From positions 42,888 to 106,887 of the forward strand of contig NZ_SELS01000027.1 in the NCBI RefSeq assembly GCF_004197395.1: a DNA stretch of 64,000 bases, written 5' to 3'. The first letter of the stretch is position 1. Each line of letters begins with the position of its first letter. The DNA is from Paraburkholderia sp. UYCP14C. GTDB taxonomy: Bacteria > Pseudomonadota > Gammaproteobacteria > Burkholderiales > Burkholderiaceae. A model generated the notes under the pieces. The model searched no databases, was not told where the DNA came from, and saw nothing but the letters and a program-made list of their open reading frames with translations. The translations under genes were made by a program, and so were the position numbers. Below, in pieces: positions 17,092 to 25,156 of this stretch.

Positions 17092-17370
17092 TTAGTGCTC
17101 CAACGCTGGGCGTTGTTTTGATCTGTAGCGTCGCCAGATTTTCATGACCACCGTGTACGCGAAGGTAGCCATGATCAAACTTGTCACCACGCCAAATAGA
17201 GCATCAAAGAACTCAATGTCGTGAAATCCTAGAAATTCGGAGACGCTATATGAGTAATGCTGATTCCATGGTGGGAAAAAGAGCAGCAGGGCATAGACGT
17301 ATCTGATCGAAAAAAAGAACAGGCTGAAGAATAGAAGGCCTTTGAAACAGCTACGGGCAAGTACTGCCAT
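17092..17370 (-). CDS. Small membrane protein, probable immunity protein of the adjacent T6SS effector
   Basis: A 92-residue protein. Two hydrophobic segments are seen, LLFFSLFFFSIRYVYALLLFF (about 12-32) and ALFGVVTSLIMATFAYTVVM (about 53-75), with a 20-residue Tyr/Phe-rich loop between them and a basic tail. Its ATG lies inside the end of the DUF2778-like effector gene (20-base overlap), the usual place and coupling for an immunity gene. The DNA at 17161-17280 is only about 42% GC (50 of 120 bases counted), far below the flanking genes, pointing to recent transfer. No family is recognised; the immunity role is inferred from position, overlap and membrane topology. Confidence 0.7.
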   Translation of the reverse strand: MAVLARSCFKGLLFFSLFFFSIRYVYALLLFFPPWNQHYSYSVSEFLGFHDIEFFDALFGVVTSLIMATFAYTVVMKIWRRYRSKQRPALEH

Positions 17371-17869
17371 TTGCGGTTACCTCGATCCAGCCATAAGCAT
17401 TCAAACCTGAATTGCACGCAGCAATAGTGGTGGTATGCAGAAACGCATCGCGTATGCGCTGAAAGTCAGGATAACTTGGTAGAGTTATGCATCCAAGTGA
17501 TGCTCCTCGCCCACCTGCGGGGTGAAGTCGAAAGTTTCCACGTTTCACGCCGTTTATCCAGGTCCAGTCATCAATCTGCCAGTCATCGCGGTACAGGGCA
17601 AACCATTCGTCGTGATTGGATGGTTTGCCGACCATGGAATTGGCCGCATCTTTGATCCACGCTTCCATCTGTGAGCGAACACCTCCTGTTGGGCGATCGA
17701 CAACCCAGTATTTTCCGGCGGGGATGGGACCATTGTCGCGAACGGCTGTGCAGCCGCTCCGATTGCGATAGATGTTATTTCCGGAGAAGGCCTGAAACGC
17801 TCCTACCCCGTAGATGACGAGGGGTGAGAGCGTCTTGTTGTTGACGATGAATTTGCCTTGTAGCGCCAT
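17351..17869 (-). CDS. DUF2778/Tlde1-like T6SS L,D-transpeptidase effector
   Basis: A 172-residue protein with the DUF2778 pattern: AFQAFSGNNIYRN, GPIPAGKYWVVDRP (about 47-60), and the active-site block FRLHPAGGRGASLGCITL with His116, Ser124 and Cys127. In Tlde1 effectors this L,D-transpeptidase-related His/Cys pair cuts or exchanges D-amino acids on the tetrapeptide stems of peptidoglycan in rival cells. The ATG at 17869 begins MALQGKF without a signal peptide, as expected for a protein delivered by the T6SS; a GTG start at 17929 would add 20 residues and overlap hcp. It follows an hcp gene and overlaps the candidate immunity gene. Confidence 0.85.
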   Translation of the reverse strand: MALQGKFIVNNKTLSPLVIYGVGAFQAFSGNNIYRNRSGCTAVRDNGPIPAGKYWVVDRPTGGVRSQMEAWIKDAANSMVGKPSNHDEWFALYRDDWQIDDWTWINGVKRGNFRLHPAGGRGASLGCITLPSYPDFQRIRDAFLHTTTIAACNSGLNAYGWIEVTANGSTCP

Positions 17870-17925
17870 AATCAGGACCGCTCGCTCCAACTGTCCGTGA
17901 ACTTGATATTGCCATCGGTGTAATG

Positions 17926-18357
17926 TCACGTGATGCGGTCATACATCAACGAGACGGCCTCGACGTGATTGAGTTGTGACAGCCCCGCAAGTTTGGTATT
18001 TGCCATGCCGGGGTTAACGCCGACGACCTTCACGCCCTGCATGAGCATGATGAAGTATTCCTCTTCCCGGCCTGCGTCGTTGATTCGATACCACTTCAGC
18101 TCTGCCGATTGCAACGTCTGTCCTTTGGAGGCTGCCTTATAGAGGTAAGGACTGGAAGCGTCAAATTCCTTTTCGATGCTCATTGGGGAATGGTTGCGCG
18201 GTCCGGCGATTTGCCCGGTCTTGTTATCGACCGGCAGATTCAGACCGTGACCGAATCCCATTACTTCGACACTTCCCTCTCGTCCCTGAACGGTTACGGA
18301 GCCTTTGATGTCTGCTCCGCCGTCATCCTTAAGCCACATGTATGCAGGAATAGGCAT
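17926..18357 (-). CDS. hcp: T6SS tube protein Hcp (TssD)
   Basis: A 143-residue protein beginning MPIPAYMWLKDDGGADIKGS, followed by GSVEVMGFGHGLNLPVD, SIEKEFDASSPYLYKAASKG and a C-terminal LNHVEAVSLMYDRIT. These are conserved Hcp family blocks. Hcp forms the hexameric rings of the T6SS inner tube and carries small effectors in its lumen. No other tss genes are present, so this is an orphan Hcp that probably serves the effector gene 57 bases downstream, using a T6SS encoded elsewhere. Its start is the only sensible ATG in frame. Confidence 0.92.
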   Translation of the reverse strand: MPIPAYMWLKDDGGADIKGSVTVQGREGSVEVMGFGHGLNLPVDNKTGQIAGPRNHSPMSIEKEFDASSPYLYKAASKGQTLQSAELKWYRINDAGREEEYFIMLMQGVKVVGVNPGMANTKLAGLSQLNHVEAVSLMYDRIT

Positions 18358-18680
18358 GCTGGTTTGCGCCCTCCGTTGAGTGGTTGGTTAGCGATTCCCT
18401 ACGGGAAGAAGTTGTATATGAACACAGAAATTGAATGGTGAATGTAAGAAAGTGCCAAGGATTGCGGCAATGATTGATGGCGTGCGGGGAGGTGGTGATT
18501 CACGTCTCCAGCAGCGCTGATGTCTTTGACAGTCCGTGTGGGGTTGGCCTCGGCAAGCCGCGCACGGTTCAGTCGTTCAGGTCGGAATCCTGACCTATCC
18601 TGCTTTGCGCGCCGCGTGCGCAAATCCATCGCCGCCAGAATCCCTCGCGCGCTCAAGCACTTGGGCGCGATCTCCAGGCC

Positions 18681-18715
18681 TTATCAACAGGTCTTTCAAC
18701 ACATTCTGTGGATAA
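18681..18715 (+). repeat. DnaA-box-like element, array copy 1
   Basis: TTATCAACA at 18681-18689 and TGTGGATAA at 18707-18715 (a perfect DnaA box on the minus strand), with CTTTCAACAC between them. The outer arms form an inverted repeat with one mismatch over ten bases. Confidence 0.75.
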
Positions 18716-18842
18716 CGGCGTTGGCCGCTATTTTCCCGTCGTGACTCCGCTCAATCGCGCATCGTTGCCTCGAACCTGCTTCGCCCCGTTACGCGCGGGA
18801 CAAAGCGATTCGCCTCAAGCACTTAGACGCTTCGCCCCAGGC

Positions 18843-18877
18843 TTATCAACAAGTCTGTCAACACAAACTGGGGATAA
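18843..18877 (+). repeat. DnaA-box-like element, array copy 2
   Basis: TTATCAACA at 18843-18851 and TGGGGATAA at 18869-18877, with CTGTCAACAC between; the length is exactly 35 as in copy 1, from which its start is 162 bases away. Confidence 0.75.
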
Positions 18878-18998
18878 CGTTGAGGGATCCCAGGCGCTCG
18901 CACTGCGAAGCACGCCATCATGCGGCATCCGCTGTGCGATTTCGCACCTCATCGACAATTCCCCGTGCGCTCAATGCGTTAGTCCGTTTTTCAGAAAG

Positions 18999-19033
18999 TT
19001 TTCAACAGGTTCATCAACACGAACTGGGGATAA
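18999..19033 (+). repeat. DnaA-box-like element, array copy 3
   Basis: TTTTCAACA at 18999-19007 and TGGGGATAA at 19025-19033, with TTCATCAACAC between; again 35 bases long, starting 156 bases after copy 2. Confidence 0.75.
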
Positions 19034-19063
19034 GTGCGCCGCGTTCCGTACGGAATCCCAGGT

Positions 19064-20662
19064 TTAGTTGGAGGCGGTGGTGTTCGTTGTACCGACAGAC
19101 GCCGACGCGGAAGCAGGAGTAGACGCAGGAGTGGAAGCCGCCGCCGGTGCGGACGACGTCCCGCCCTGGTCGAGCGGCGGATTCCCCATCGCCTGAAACA
19201 GCGCGGCCGTATCAGTCAGCCGCGCGCTCGTATAACGGATCTCGTCGAGCTGCGCGTTGCGCCATTGCTGCTCGCTCGAACGCGTCGCCGCGACCGGCAG
19301 CGCGCCGAGCCGATAGCGTGCCGACGTGTCGTTGAACACACCTTGTGCCGAACGCGCGGCGACGTTCGCGGCGTCGAGCGACTGCGCGTCGTGCTCGAGC
19401 GAGGCGAGCGTATCGGCGACGTTCTGGAACGCGGCCAACACGGTCTGCTTGTACTGCGACACGCTCGCCTCGTACGTGTGCTGCGCCGCGCGCCGCTGCG
19501 CGAGCAGCGCGCCGCCATGAAACAGCGGTTGCGACAGCGACGCGCCGATGCTCCAGATCGCGCCCGCACCCGACATCGCGAGCGGCCAGCTGAAGCCGCC
19601 TTGTCCCATCGATGCCGACAGCGACAGGCTCGGAAACATCTGCGCGGTCGCGACGCCGACGTCGGTCGCCGCGGCCTTCAGCGCCGCGTCGGCGGCCTCG
19701 ATGTCCGGCCGCGTGCGCAGCAGTTCCGACGGCACGACGACCGGCACCTGCTCCGGCACATGCAGCTGCGCGAGATCGACGTCGTCGGGCGCGGCATCGG
19801 GCGTGCGGCCGATCAACACTGCGAGCGCGTGACGCGTGGTGAGCCACTGCTGCTTGAGCGCCGGCAGACTCGCCGATACGCTCGCCGCGCTCTGCTGCGC
19901 GCTCAGAAGATCGGCATGCGATACCGCGCCGAGTTCGTAGCGCCGCTCGGTATCGCGCGCCTGATCGTTGGCGAGGTTCACGAGCCGCTCGGTCGTATCG
20001 ATCTGCGCATGCAGCGCGGCGCTCGTGATCGTCGCGGTGACGATGTTCGCGGCGAGCGCGCGCCGCGCCGCCTCCAGCTGGTAGACCTGCACGTTCACGC
20101 GCGCGGCGAGTGCCGCGTTCGCCAGACGCGCGGCGCCGAACAGATCGAACGTGTAGTGCGCCTGCAACTGGCCGACGAACACGTTGTACAGAAACGTGTT
20201 CGGTCCGATCTCGGGGATCGCGAGCGCGCGATTGCGGGTGGCCTGGCCGCCGGCGTCGATGGTCGGCAGCAGCGAGCTGCCGACCTGCGCGCGCAACTGC
20301 TCGCGCGCGGCGGCCAGACTGCGGTCGGTCGCGGCAAGCGTCGGACTATTGCGCAGGCCTTCGTCGACGAGCGTGTTGAGCGCATCCGAGCGGTACAGCT
20401 TCCACCATTCGGGCACCGGTTGCGCGCCGGTCACGAACTGCTGCGTGATGCCCTGCGCGGGCACCGTCTGCGTCGGCAGCGCTTCTGCACCGTAGTGCGC
20501 GGGCTGCGGCATCGCGGGCGGGTCGCCGTTCGGTCCGAACGAGCAGGCGCCGAGCATGCAGGTCAGGCTCGCGATGCTCGTGGCAAGCGTGGTGCGGGCC
20601 AGCGCGTCGAACGGCGCGCGGCGGCGGCGGGACAGGGCGGGAATAGTCATGCTCGTGCTCAT
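19064..20662 (-). CDS. RND efflux outer-membrane factor lipoprotein (NodT/OprM family)
   Basis: A 532-residue protein. The N-terminus has a lipoprotein signal with lipobox LGAC (SLTCMLGACSFGP) and then WWKLYRSDALNTLVDEGLRNSPTL, typical of the outer-membrane channels of tripartite pumps. Two homologous helical halves follow (repeats around FDLFGAARLANAALAARV and ARSAQGVFNDTSARYRLG). A Ser/Ala/Thr/Pro-rich tail ends the protein. It forms the exit duct of the pump made with the two upstream genes; the permease stop is 2 bases before its ATG, so the three form one operon. Confidence 0.92.
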   Translation of the reverse strand: MSTSMTIPALSRRRRAPFDALARTTLATSIASLTCMLGACSFGPNGDPPAMPQPAHYGAEALPTQTVPAQGITQQFVTGAQPVPEWWKLYRSDALNTLVDEGLRNSPTLAATDRSLAAAREQLRAQVGSSLLPTIDAGGQATRNRALAIPEIGPNTFLYNVFVGQLQAHYTFDLFGAARLANAALAARVNVQVYQLEAARRALAANIVTATITSAALHAQIDTTERLVNLANDQARDTERRYELGAVSHADLLSAQQSAASVSASLPALKQQWLTTRHALAVLIGRTPDAAPDDVDLAQLHVPEQVPVVVPSELLRTRPDIEAADAALKAAATDVGVATAQMFPSLSLSASMGQGGFSWPLAMSGAGAIWSIGASLSQPLFHGGALLAQRRAAQHTYEASVSQYKQTVLAAFQNVADTLASLEHDAQSLDAANVAARSAQGVFNDTSARYRLGALPVAATRSSEQQWRNAQLDEIRYTSARLTDTAALFQAMGNPPLDQGGTSSAPAAASTPASTPASASASVGTTNTTASN

Positions 20663-20664
20663 GC

Positions 20665-23600
20665 TCAGTTACCCGTATGCGTGGCGCCGGAACCGGACGG
20701 CGTCTGCGGCTCGCGCTCGTCGGCGCGTACGCGGAACGACGCGGCGTACAACGCGGGCAGATAGAACAGCGTGAGGATCGTCGCGCTCGTGATGCCGCCC
20801 ATCAGCGCGGTCGCCATCGGCCCGAAGAAGTTCGAGCGCAACAGCGGGATCAGCGCGAGCACGGCGGCCGCGGCGGTCAGCGTGATCGGCCGGAAGCGCC
20901 GCACGGTCGCGCCGACGATCGCGTCGAAACGCTTGTGCCCCGACGCGATGTCCTGCTCGATCTGATCGACCAGAATCACCGAGTTGCGCATGATGATGCC
21001 GAACATCGCGATCACGCCGAGCATCGCGACGAAGCCGAACGGCTGGCCGAACAGCAGCAACGTAAGCACGACGCCGATCAGGCCGAGCGGCGCGGTCATC
21101 ACGACCATCAGCACGCGCGCGAAGCTTTGCAGCTGGATCATCAGCAGCGTGAGCACCGCGATCACCATGATCGGAATCTGCGCGTTGATCGAGGTTTGAC
21201 CCTTGCCGCTTTCCTCGACGGAGCCGCCGATCTCGATCCGGTAGCCGACCGGCAGCGTTGCGCGGATCGGCGCGAGCGCGCGGTCCACCGCGTGCGTGAC
21301 GTCGATGCCCTGCGCACCGGCCGACACGTCGGACTGCACGGTGATGGTCGGCTGACGGTCGCGTTCCCAGATCACGCCGTATTCGAGGTCGTTGCGCAGT
21401 GTCCCAAGCGTGCCGAGCGGCACCGGGCCGTTCGGCGTCGGCATCGCGAGCGCGGTCAGCTGCGACGGATCGACGCGTTCGGCACGCGGCGCGCGTAGAT
21501 CGACGCTGATCAGCTTGTCGCGTTCGCGATACTGCGTGACCGTATAGCCGGACATCGTCATCGCGAGGAAGCTGGAGATGTCTTCGGAGCTCACGCCGAG
21601 CTCGCGCGCGCGCTTCTGGTCGATCTCGAAGCGCACCGAGCGCTCGGCGGGTTCGTCCCAGTCGAACTGCACGTTGCGCGTGCCGCGGTTGGCGCGCATC
21701 GTCGTGGCGACGCGTTCGGCGATCGAGCGCACGGTCGCGATGTCGTCGCCGCTCACGCGGAACTGCACCGGATAGCCGACCGGCGGCCCGTTCTCGAGGC
21801 GCGACAGGCGCGTGCGGATCGCCGGGAAGTTGCTCAGCAATTCGGGTTCGAGCCACTGCGCGAGCTTCTCGCGATCCTTGACCGATTTCGCGGTGATCAC
21901 GAACTGCGCGAAGTTCGGCTGCTGCAATTGCTGATCGAGCGGCAGATAGAAGCGCGGCGCGCCGGTGCCGACGAAGCTGACCGTGTGATCGATTTCAGGC
22001 CGCCCTTTGAGAGCCTGTTCGAGGCGCTGCGCCTGACGCAGCGTCGCATCGAACGACGCGCCTTCCGGCAGCCGCACATCGACCAGCAACTCCGGCCGGT
22101 CCGAGCTCGGAAAGAACTGCTGCGGCACCAGCGAGAAGCCGGCCATCGCGAGCACGAACAGCAGCACGGTGATCGCGAGCACGACGAAGCGCCGCTCGAT
22201 GCACCAGCCGATCCAGCCGCGCAAACGCGTGTAGAAGCGCGTGTCGTAAATGTCGTGTTCGTGGTCGTCGGGCTCGTGCGCATGACGTTTGCGCTCGGGC
22301 AGCATGTGATAGCCGAGCAGCGGAATCAGCACGACCGCCGCGAGCCACGACGCGATCAGCGCGATCGCCGACACCTCGAAGATCGAGCGCGTGTACTCGC
22401 CGGTGCTCGATTTCGCGAGCGCGATCGGCAGGAAGCCGGACACGGTCACGAGCGTGCCGGTCAGCATCGGAAACGCGGTGCTCGTGTACGCGAAGGCCGC
22501 GGCGCGCGTGCGGTTCCAGCCTTGCTCGAGCTTCACCGACATCATTTCGACCGCGATGATCGCATCGTCGACGAGCAGGCCGAGTGCGAGCACGAGCGTG
22601 CCGAGCGACACCTTGTGCAGGCCGATGTCGAACAGGTACATGCACAGCGCGGTGACCGCCAGCACCACCGGAATCGAGATCACGACGACCATGCCGGTGC
22701 GTACGCCGAGCGACACGAGGCTCACGACCAGCACGATCGCGACCGCCTCGGCCACCGCTTCGAGAAAGTCGTTGACCGAGCGCGCGACCGCGTGCGGCAT
22801 GCTCGATACTTCGACGAGGTTCAAACCGGCGGGCAGCGCGGCGCGCAGCTGGGTCATCTGCTGATCGAGGGCGCGGCCGAGACGGATCACGTCGCCGCCC
22901 GGCTGCATCGTCACGCCGATGCCGAGCACGGGTTTGCCGCCGAAGCGCATCTGCGTGACTACGGGATCGTCGTAGCCGCGCCTGATCGTCGCGATGTCGC
23001 CGAGACGGAACGTGCGGTTGTTGATGCGGATCAGCGTGTCGGCGAGCGCGTTGACGTCGTTGAACTGGCCGCTCGGGCGCACGAACACGCGGTCGTCCGT
23101 GGTGGTCAGTGTGCCCGCGGGCGCGATCGTGTTCTGCCCGTTGATCGCCTGCCCAAGCTGTTGCGGCGAGATGCCCAGACGCGTCAACTGCGTGTTCGCG
23201 ATCTCGATGTAGATGTGCTGGTCGGGGTCGCCGAAATAGTCGACCTTGCCGACGCCCGGCACGCGCAGCAGCACCGAGCGTAGCTGGTCCGCGTAGTCGT
23301 GCAGTTGCGCGGCGGAAAAGCCGTCGCCTTCGAGCGTATAGATGTTGGTGTAGACGTCGCCGAATTCGTCGTTGAAGAACGGGCCCTGGATGCCCGGCGG
23401 CAAAGTCGCCGAGATGTCGCCGACCTTCTTGCGCACCTGATACCACGTCTCGGGGACCTGGCTCACCGGCGCCGAGTCTTTCATCGTGAAGAAGATCAGC
23501 GATTCGCCGGGACGCGAGTAGCTGCGCACGAAATCGATTTCCGGCGTCTCCTGCAGCTTGCGGCCGATGCGATCGGTCAGCTGCTCCTGCACCTGGCGCG

Positions 23601-23793
23601 CGGTGGCGCCCGGCCAGAACGTGCGGATCACCATCACGCGGAACGTGAAGGGCGGGTCTTCCGACTGCGCGAGCCGCGTGTACGCGAGGATGCCGAACGC
23701 GGTGGCGAGCGCGATCAGGAACACCACCAGTGCCTGATGACGCAGCGCCCACGCGGACAGATTGAAGCGTCCTTCTTCGTGCGACGTGCTCAT
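20665..23793 (-). CDS. RND efflux pump inner-membrane permease
   Basis: A 1042-residue RND permease with 12 predicted membrane helices and two large periplasmic loops. The start MSTSHEEGRFNLSAWALRHQ at 23793 overlaps the adaptor stop (ATGA). TM4 contains GLLVDDAIIAVE, whose Asp-Asp pair is the proton relay of AcrB-type pumps; the C-terminal half has AMFGIIMRNSVILVDQIEQ. The first periplasmic loop has PGATARQVQEQLTDRIGRKLQ, typical of the branch of HAE1-like pumps acting on drugs or organic compounds. The open frame continues upstream in the adaptor region but that is a shadow. Its substrates cannot be named from sequence. Confidence 0.93.
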   Translation of the reverse strand: MSTSHEEGRFNLSAWALRHQALVVFLIALATAFGILAYTRLAQSEDPPFTFRVMVIRTFWPGATARQVQEQLTDRIGRKLQETPEIDFVRSYSRPGESLIFFTMKDSAPVSQVPETWYQVRKKVGDISATLPPGIQGPFFNDEFGDVYTNIYTLEGDGFSAAQLHDYADQLRSVLLRVPGVGKVDYFGDPDQHIYIEIANTQLTRLGISPQQLGQAINGQNTIAPAGTLTTTDDRVFVRPSGQFNDVNALADTLIRINNRTFRLGDIATIRRGYDDPVVTQMRFGGKPVLGIGVTMQPGGDVIRLGRALDQQMTQLRAALPAGLNLVEVSSMPHAVARSVNDFLEAVAEAVAIVLVVSLVSLGVRTGMVVVISIPVVLAVTALCMYLFDIGLHKVSLGTLVLALGLLVDDAIIAVEMMSVKLEQGWNRTRAAAFAYTSTAFPMLTGTLVTVSGFLPIALAKSSTGEYTRSIFEVSAIALIASWLAAVVLIPLLGYHMLPERKRHAHEPDDHEHDIYDTRFYTRLRGWIGWCIERRFVVLAITVLLFVLAMAGFSLVPQQFFPSSDRPELLVDVRLPEGASFDATLRQAQRLEQALKGRPEIDHTVSFVGTGAPRFYLPLDQQLQQPNFAQFVITAKSVKDREKLAQWLEPELLSNFPAIRTRLSRLENGPPVGYPVQFRVSGDDIATVRSIAERVATTMRANRGTRNVQFDWDEPAERSVRFEIDQKRARELGVSSEDISSFLAMTMSGYTVTQYRERDKLISVDLRAPRAERVDPSQLTALAMPTPNGPVPLGTLGTLRNDLEYGVIWERDRQPTITVQSDVSAGAQGIDVTHAVDRALAPIRATLPVGYRIEIGGSVEESGKGQTSINAQIPIMVIAVLTLLMIQLQSFARVLMVVMTAPLGLIGVVLTLLLFGQPFGFVAMLGVIAMFGIIMRNSVILVDQIEQDIASGHKRFDAIVGATVRRFRPITLTAAAAVLALIPLLRSNFFGPMATALMGGITSATILTLFYLPALYAASFRVRADEREPQTPSGSGATHTGN

Positions 23794-24971
23794 GAAGCGA
23801 AGTCCTCGGGATGCAGCGGCGCGATCGCGCGGACTTTCTCGCCGGCGCTCACGGTATGCACGCCTTGCAGCACGACGCTTTCGCCATTTTTCAGGCCGTC
23901 GCTGACGACGAACGTGCGCTCGTAGTAGCGCGTGACGGTCACGCGACGCAGCTCGAGCGTGTGGTCCGCGGCGCGCACGACCCACACGGCCGGTTCGCGC
24001 CCCTCGTGAAACAGCGCGGTGACCGGTAGCGTGAACACGCCGTGTTGCGCGGCCGCCGCGGCGAGCGGCACGGCCGGCGTGACGTCGGCGGTCATGCCGA
24101 GGCGCACGTCGGCGCCGGCATCGATGAGCGTCAGACGCGCGCGCCACGTGCGGCTTTGCGGATCGGCGGCCGGCGACAGCTCGCGCACGCGCGCGCCGAG
24201 CTTGCGGCCCGGCAGCGCGGCGAGGGTGACGCTCGCGTTCTGGCCGACCGCGAACGCGGCGAGCGCGCTTTCGGGCACGTCGCACAGCACGTCGACGTCG
24301 CCGCTCCATGCGAGGTTGTAGACGGCCTGACCGGCCGACACGTTTTGTCCGGTGTCCGCCTGCTCAGCCGTGATGACGCCCGCATGACCGGCGACGAGCG
24401 TCGTGTACTGCAGCTGGTTCTTCGCGAGCGCGGCCTGCTGCTGCGCCTGATCGCGCTGCGCGAGCGCGGACGCGTAGGCGTTGGTGGTCTGTTCGAGCTG
24501 GGCCGGCGCGATCAGGTTTTCTTTGGCCTGGGCCCGGTCGCGTTCGAGCTGCTGCTGTGCATACACGAGATTGTGCTGCGCGGCGTCGAGCTGCGCCTGT
24601 GTGCTCGCGGCGTTCTTCTGCGCATCGGCCGGGTCGAGCAGCGCGACGACTTCGCCGCTTTTCACCGTGTCGCCGAGCCGCACCCGCCGTTCGATGATCT
24701 TGCCGGCGACACGAAACGACAGCGGCGTCGAATAGCGTGCCTGCACTTCGCCAGGCAGCGACGCCGCCTGCAGCGCGTGGCCGTCCGCATGCACGGCGAG
24801 CGCGACCACCGGGCGCGGCGCGGGTGCCGCGGCTTCCTTCTTCGAGCAGGCCGCAAGCGCGAGCAAGCCGGCCAGCGCCAGCGCGCAGGTCTGCCTGGAG
24901 AAACCGCGGTGGGGGGATGGGGAAGACTGCTGGCGCATCGCTGACGATGCGGGAGAACCGGGACGCTTCAC
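23790..24971 (-). CDS. RND efflux periplasmic adaptor lipoprotein (membrane fusion protein)
   Basis: A 393-residue protein with lipobox LAAC (ALALAGLLALAACSKKE). It has the lipoyl-like half motifs (FRVAGKIIERRVRLGDTVKSGEVVALLDP), a coiled-coil hairpin (about 110-170), the beta-barrel segment and a membrane-proximal domain. It links the RND permease to the outer-membrane channel. A GTG at 24971 with GGGG about six bases upstream is preferred; an ATG at 24938 is possible. It is the first gene of the efflux operon and is divergent from a TetR gene across a 185-base gap. Confidence 0.92.
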   Translation of the reverse strand: MKRPGSPASSAMRQQSSPSPHRGFSRQTCALALAGLLALAACSKKEAAAPAPRPVVALAVHADGHALQAASLPGEVQARYSTPLSFRVAGKIIERRVRLGDTVKSGEVVALLDPADAQKNAASTQAQLDAAQHNLVYAQQQLERDRAQAKENLIAPAQLEQTTNAYASALAQRDQAQQQAALAKNQLQYTTLVAGHAGVITAEQADTGQNVSAGQAVYNLAWSGDVDVLCDVPESALAAFAVGQNASVTLAALPGRKLGARVRELSPAADPQSRTWRARLTLIDAGADVRLGMTADVTPAVPLAAAAAQHGVFTLPVTALFHEGREPAVWVVRAADHTLELRRVTVTRYYERTFVVSDGLKNGESVVLQGVHTVSAGEKVRAIAPLHPEDFAS

Positions 24972-25083
24972 AATTACCCCAACTGGAGACAGCGAACGAA
25001 CACGGCAAGCCGCGCGGCCCGCCAGCGAAGACCTGCACGCCGCGTCATGCTGATTGCATACAGGTATGGCTTTGGATGACGAA

Positions 25084-25117
25084 ATGCATTCTAATACACT
25101 CCTGTATCTGAATGTAT
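25084..25117. promoter_or_regulatory. Probable TetR operator between the efflux operon and its regulator
   Basis: An imperfect 34-base palindrome: ATGCATTC at 25084-25091 faces GAATGTAT at 25110-25117 (one mismatch), and inside it ATACA faces TGTAT perfectly. It lies 39 bases before the tetR start, in AT-rich DNA that probably holds both promoters. Confidence 0.65.
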
Positions 25118-25156
25118 AGCTGGATTTGAAATCTTTGGAGTGCTAGGCTTGCGGCC

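Larger units (their letters stand above)
18358..19063. other. 706-base intergenic region carrying the DnaA-box-like repeat array
   Basis: No coding region is supported. The stretch holds the hcp promoter side (18358-18600) and three degenerate direct repeats of roughly 156-162 bases, each centred on a 35-bp DnaA-box-like core. Flanks repeat too: CTCAAGCACTT precedes cores 1 and 2 at the same distance and CTCAATGCGTT takes its place before core 3. Confidence 0.7.

Noticed and set aside
18642-19036. CRISPR array
   Set aside because: Only three diverged 35-bp units with spacers of about 121-127 bases, no cas genes, and the units contain DnaA-box-like 9-mers.
18642-19036. Chromosomal replication origin
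   Set aside because: There are DnaA-box-like sites, but no dnaA, dnaN, gyrB or parAB nearby and no clear AT-rich unwinding element.
23794-24309. N-terminal extension of the RND permease
   Set aside because: It overlaps the adaptor gene in another frame and is Arg-rich; the permease start at 23793 fits the family.
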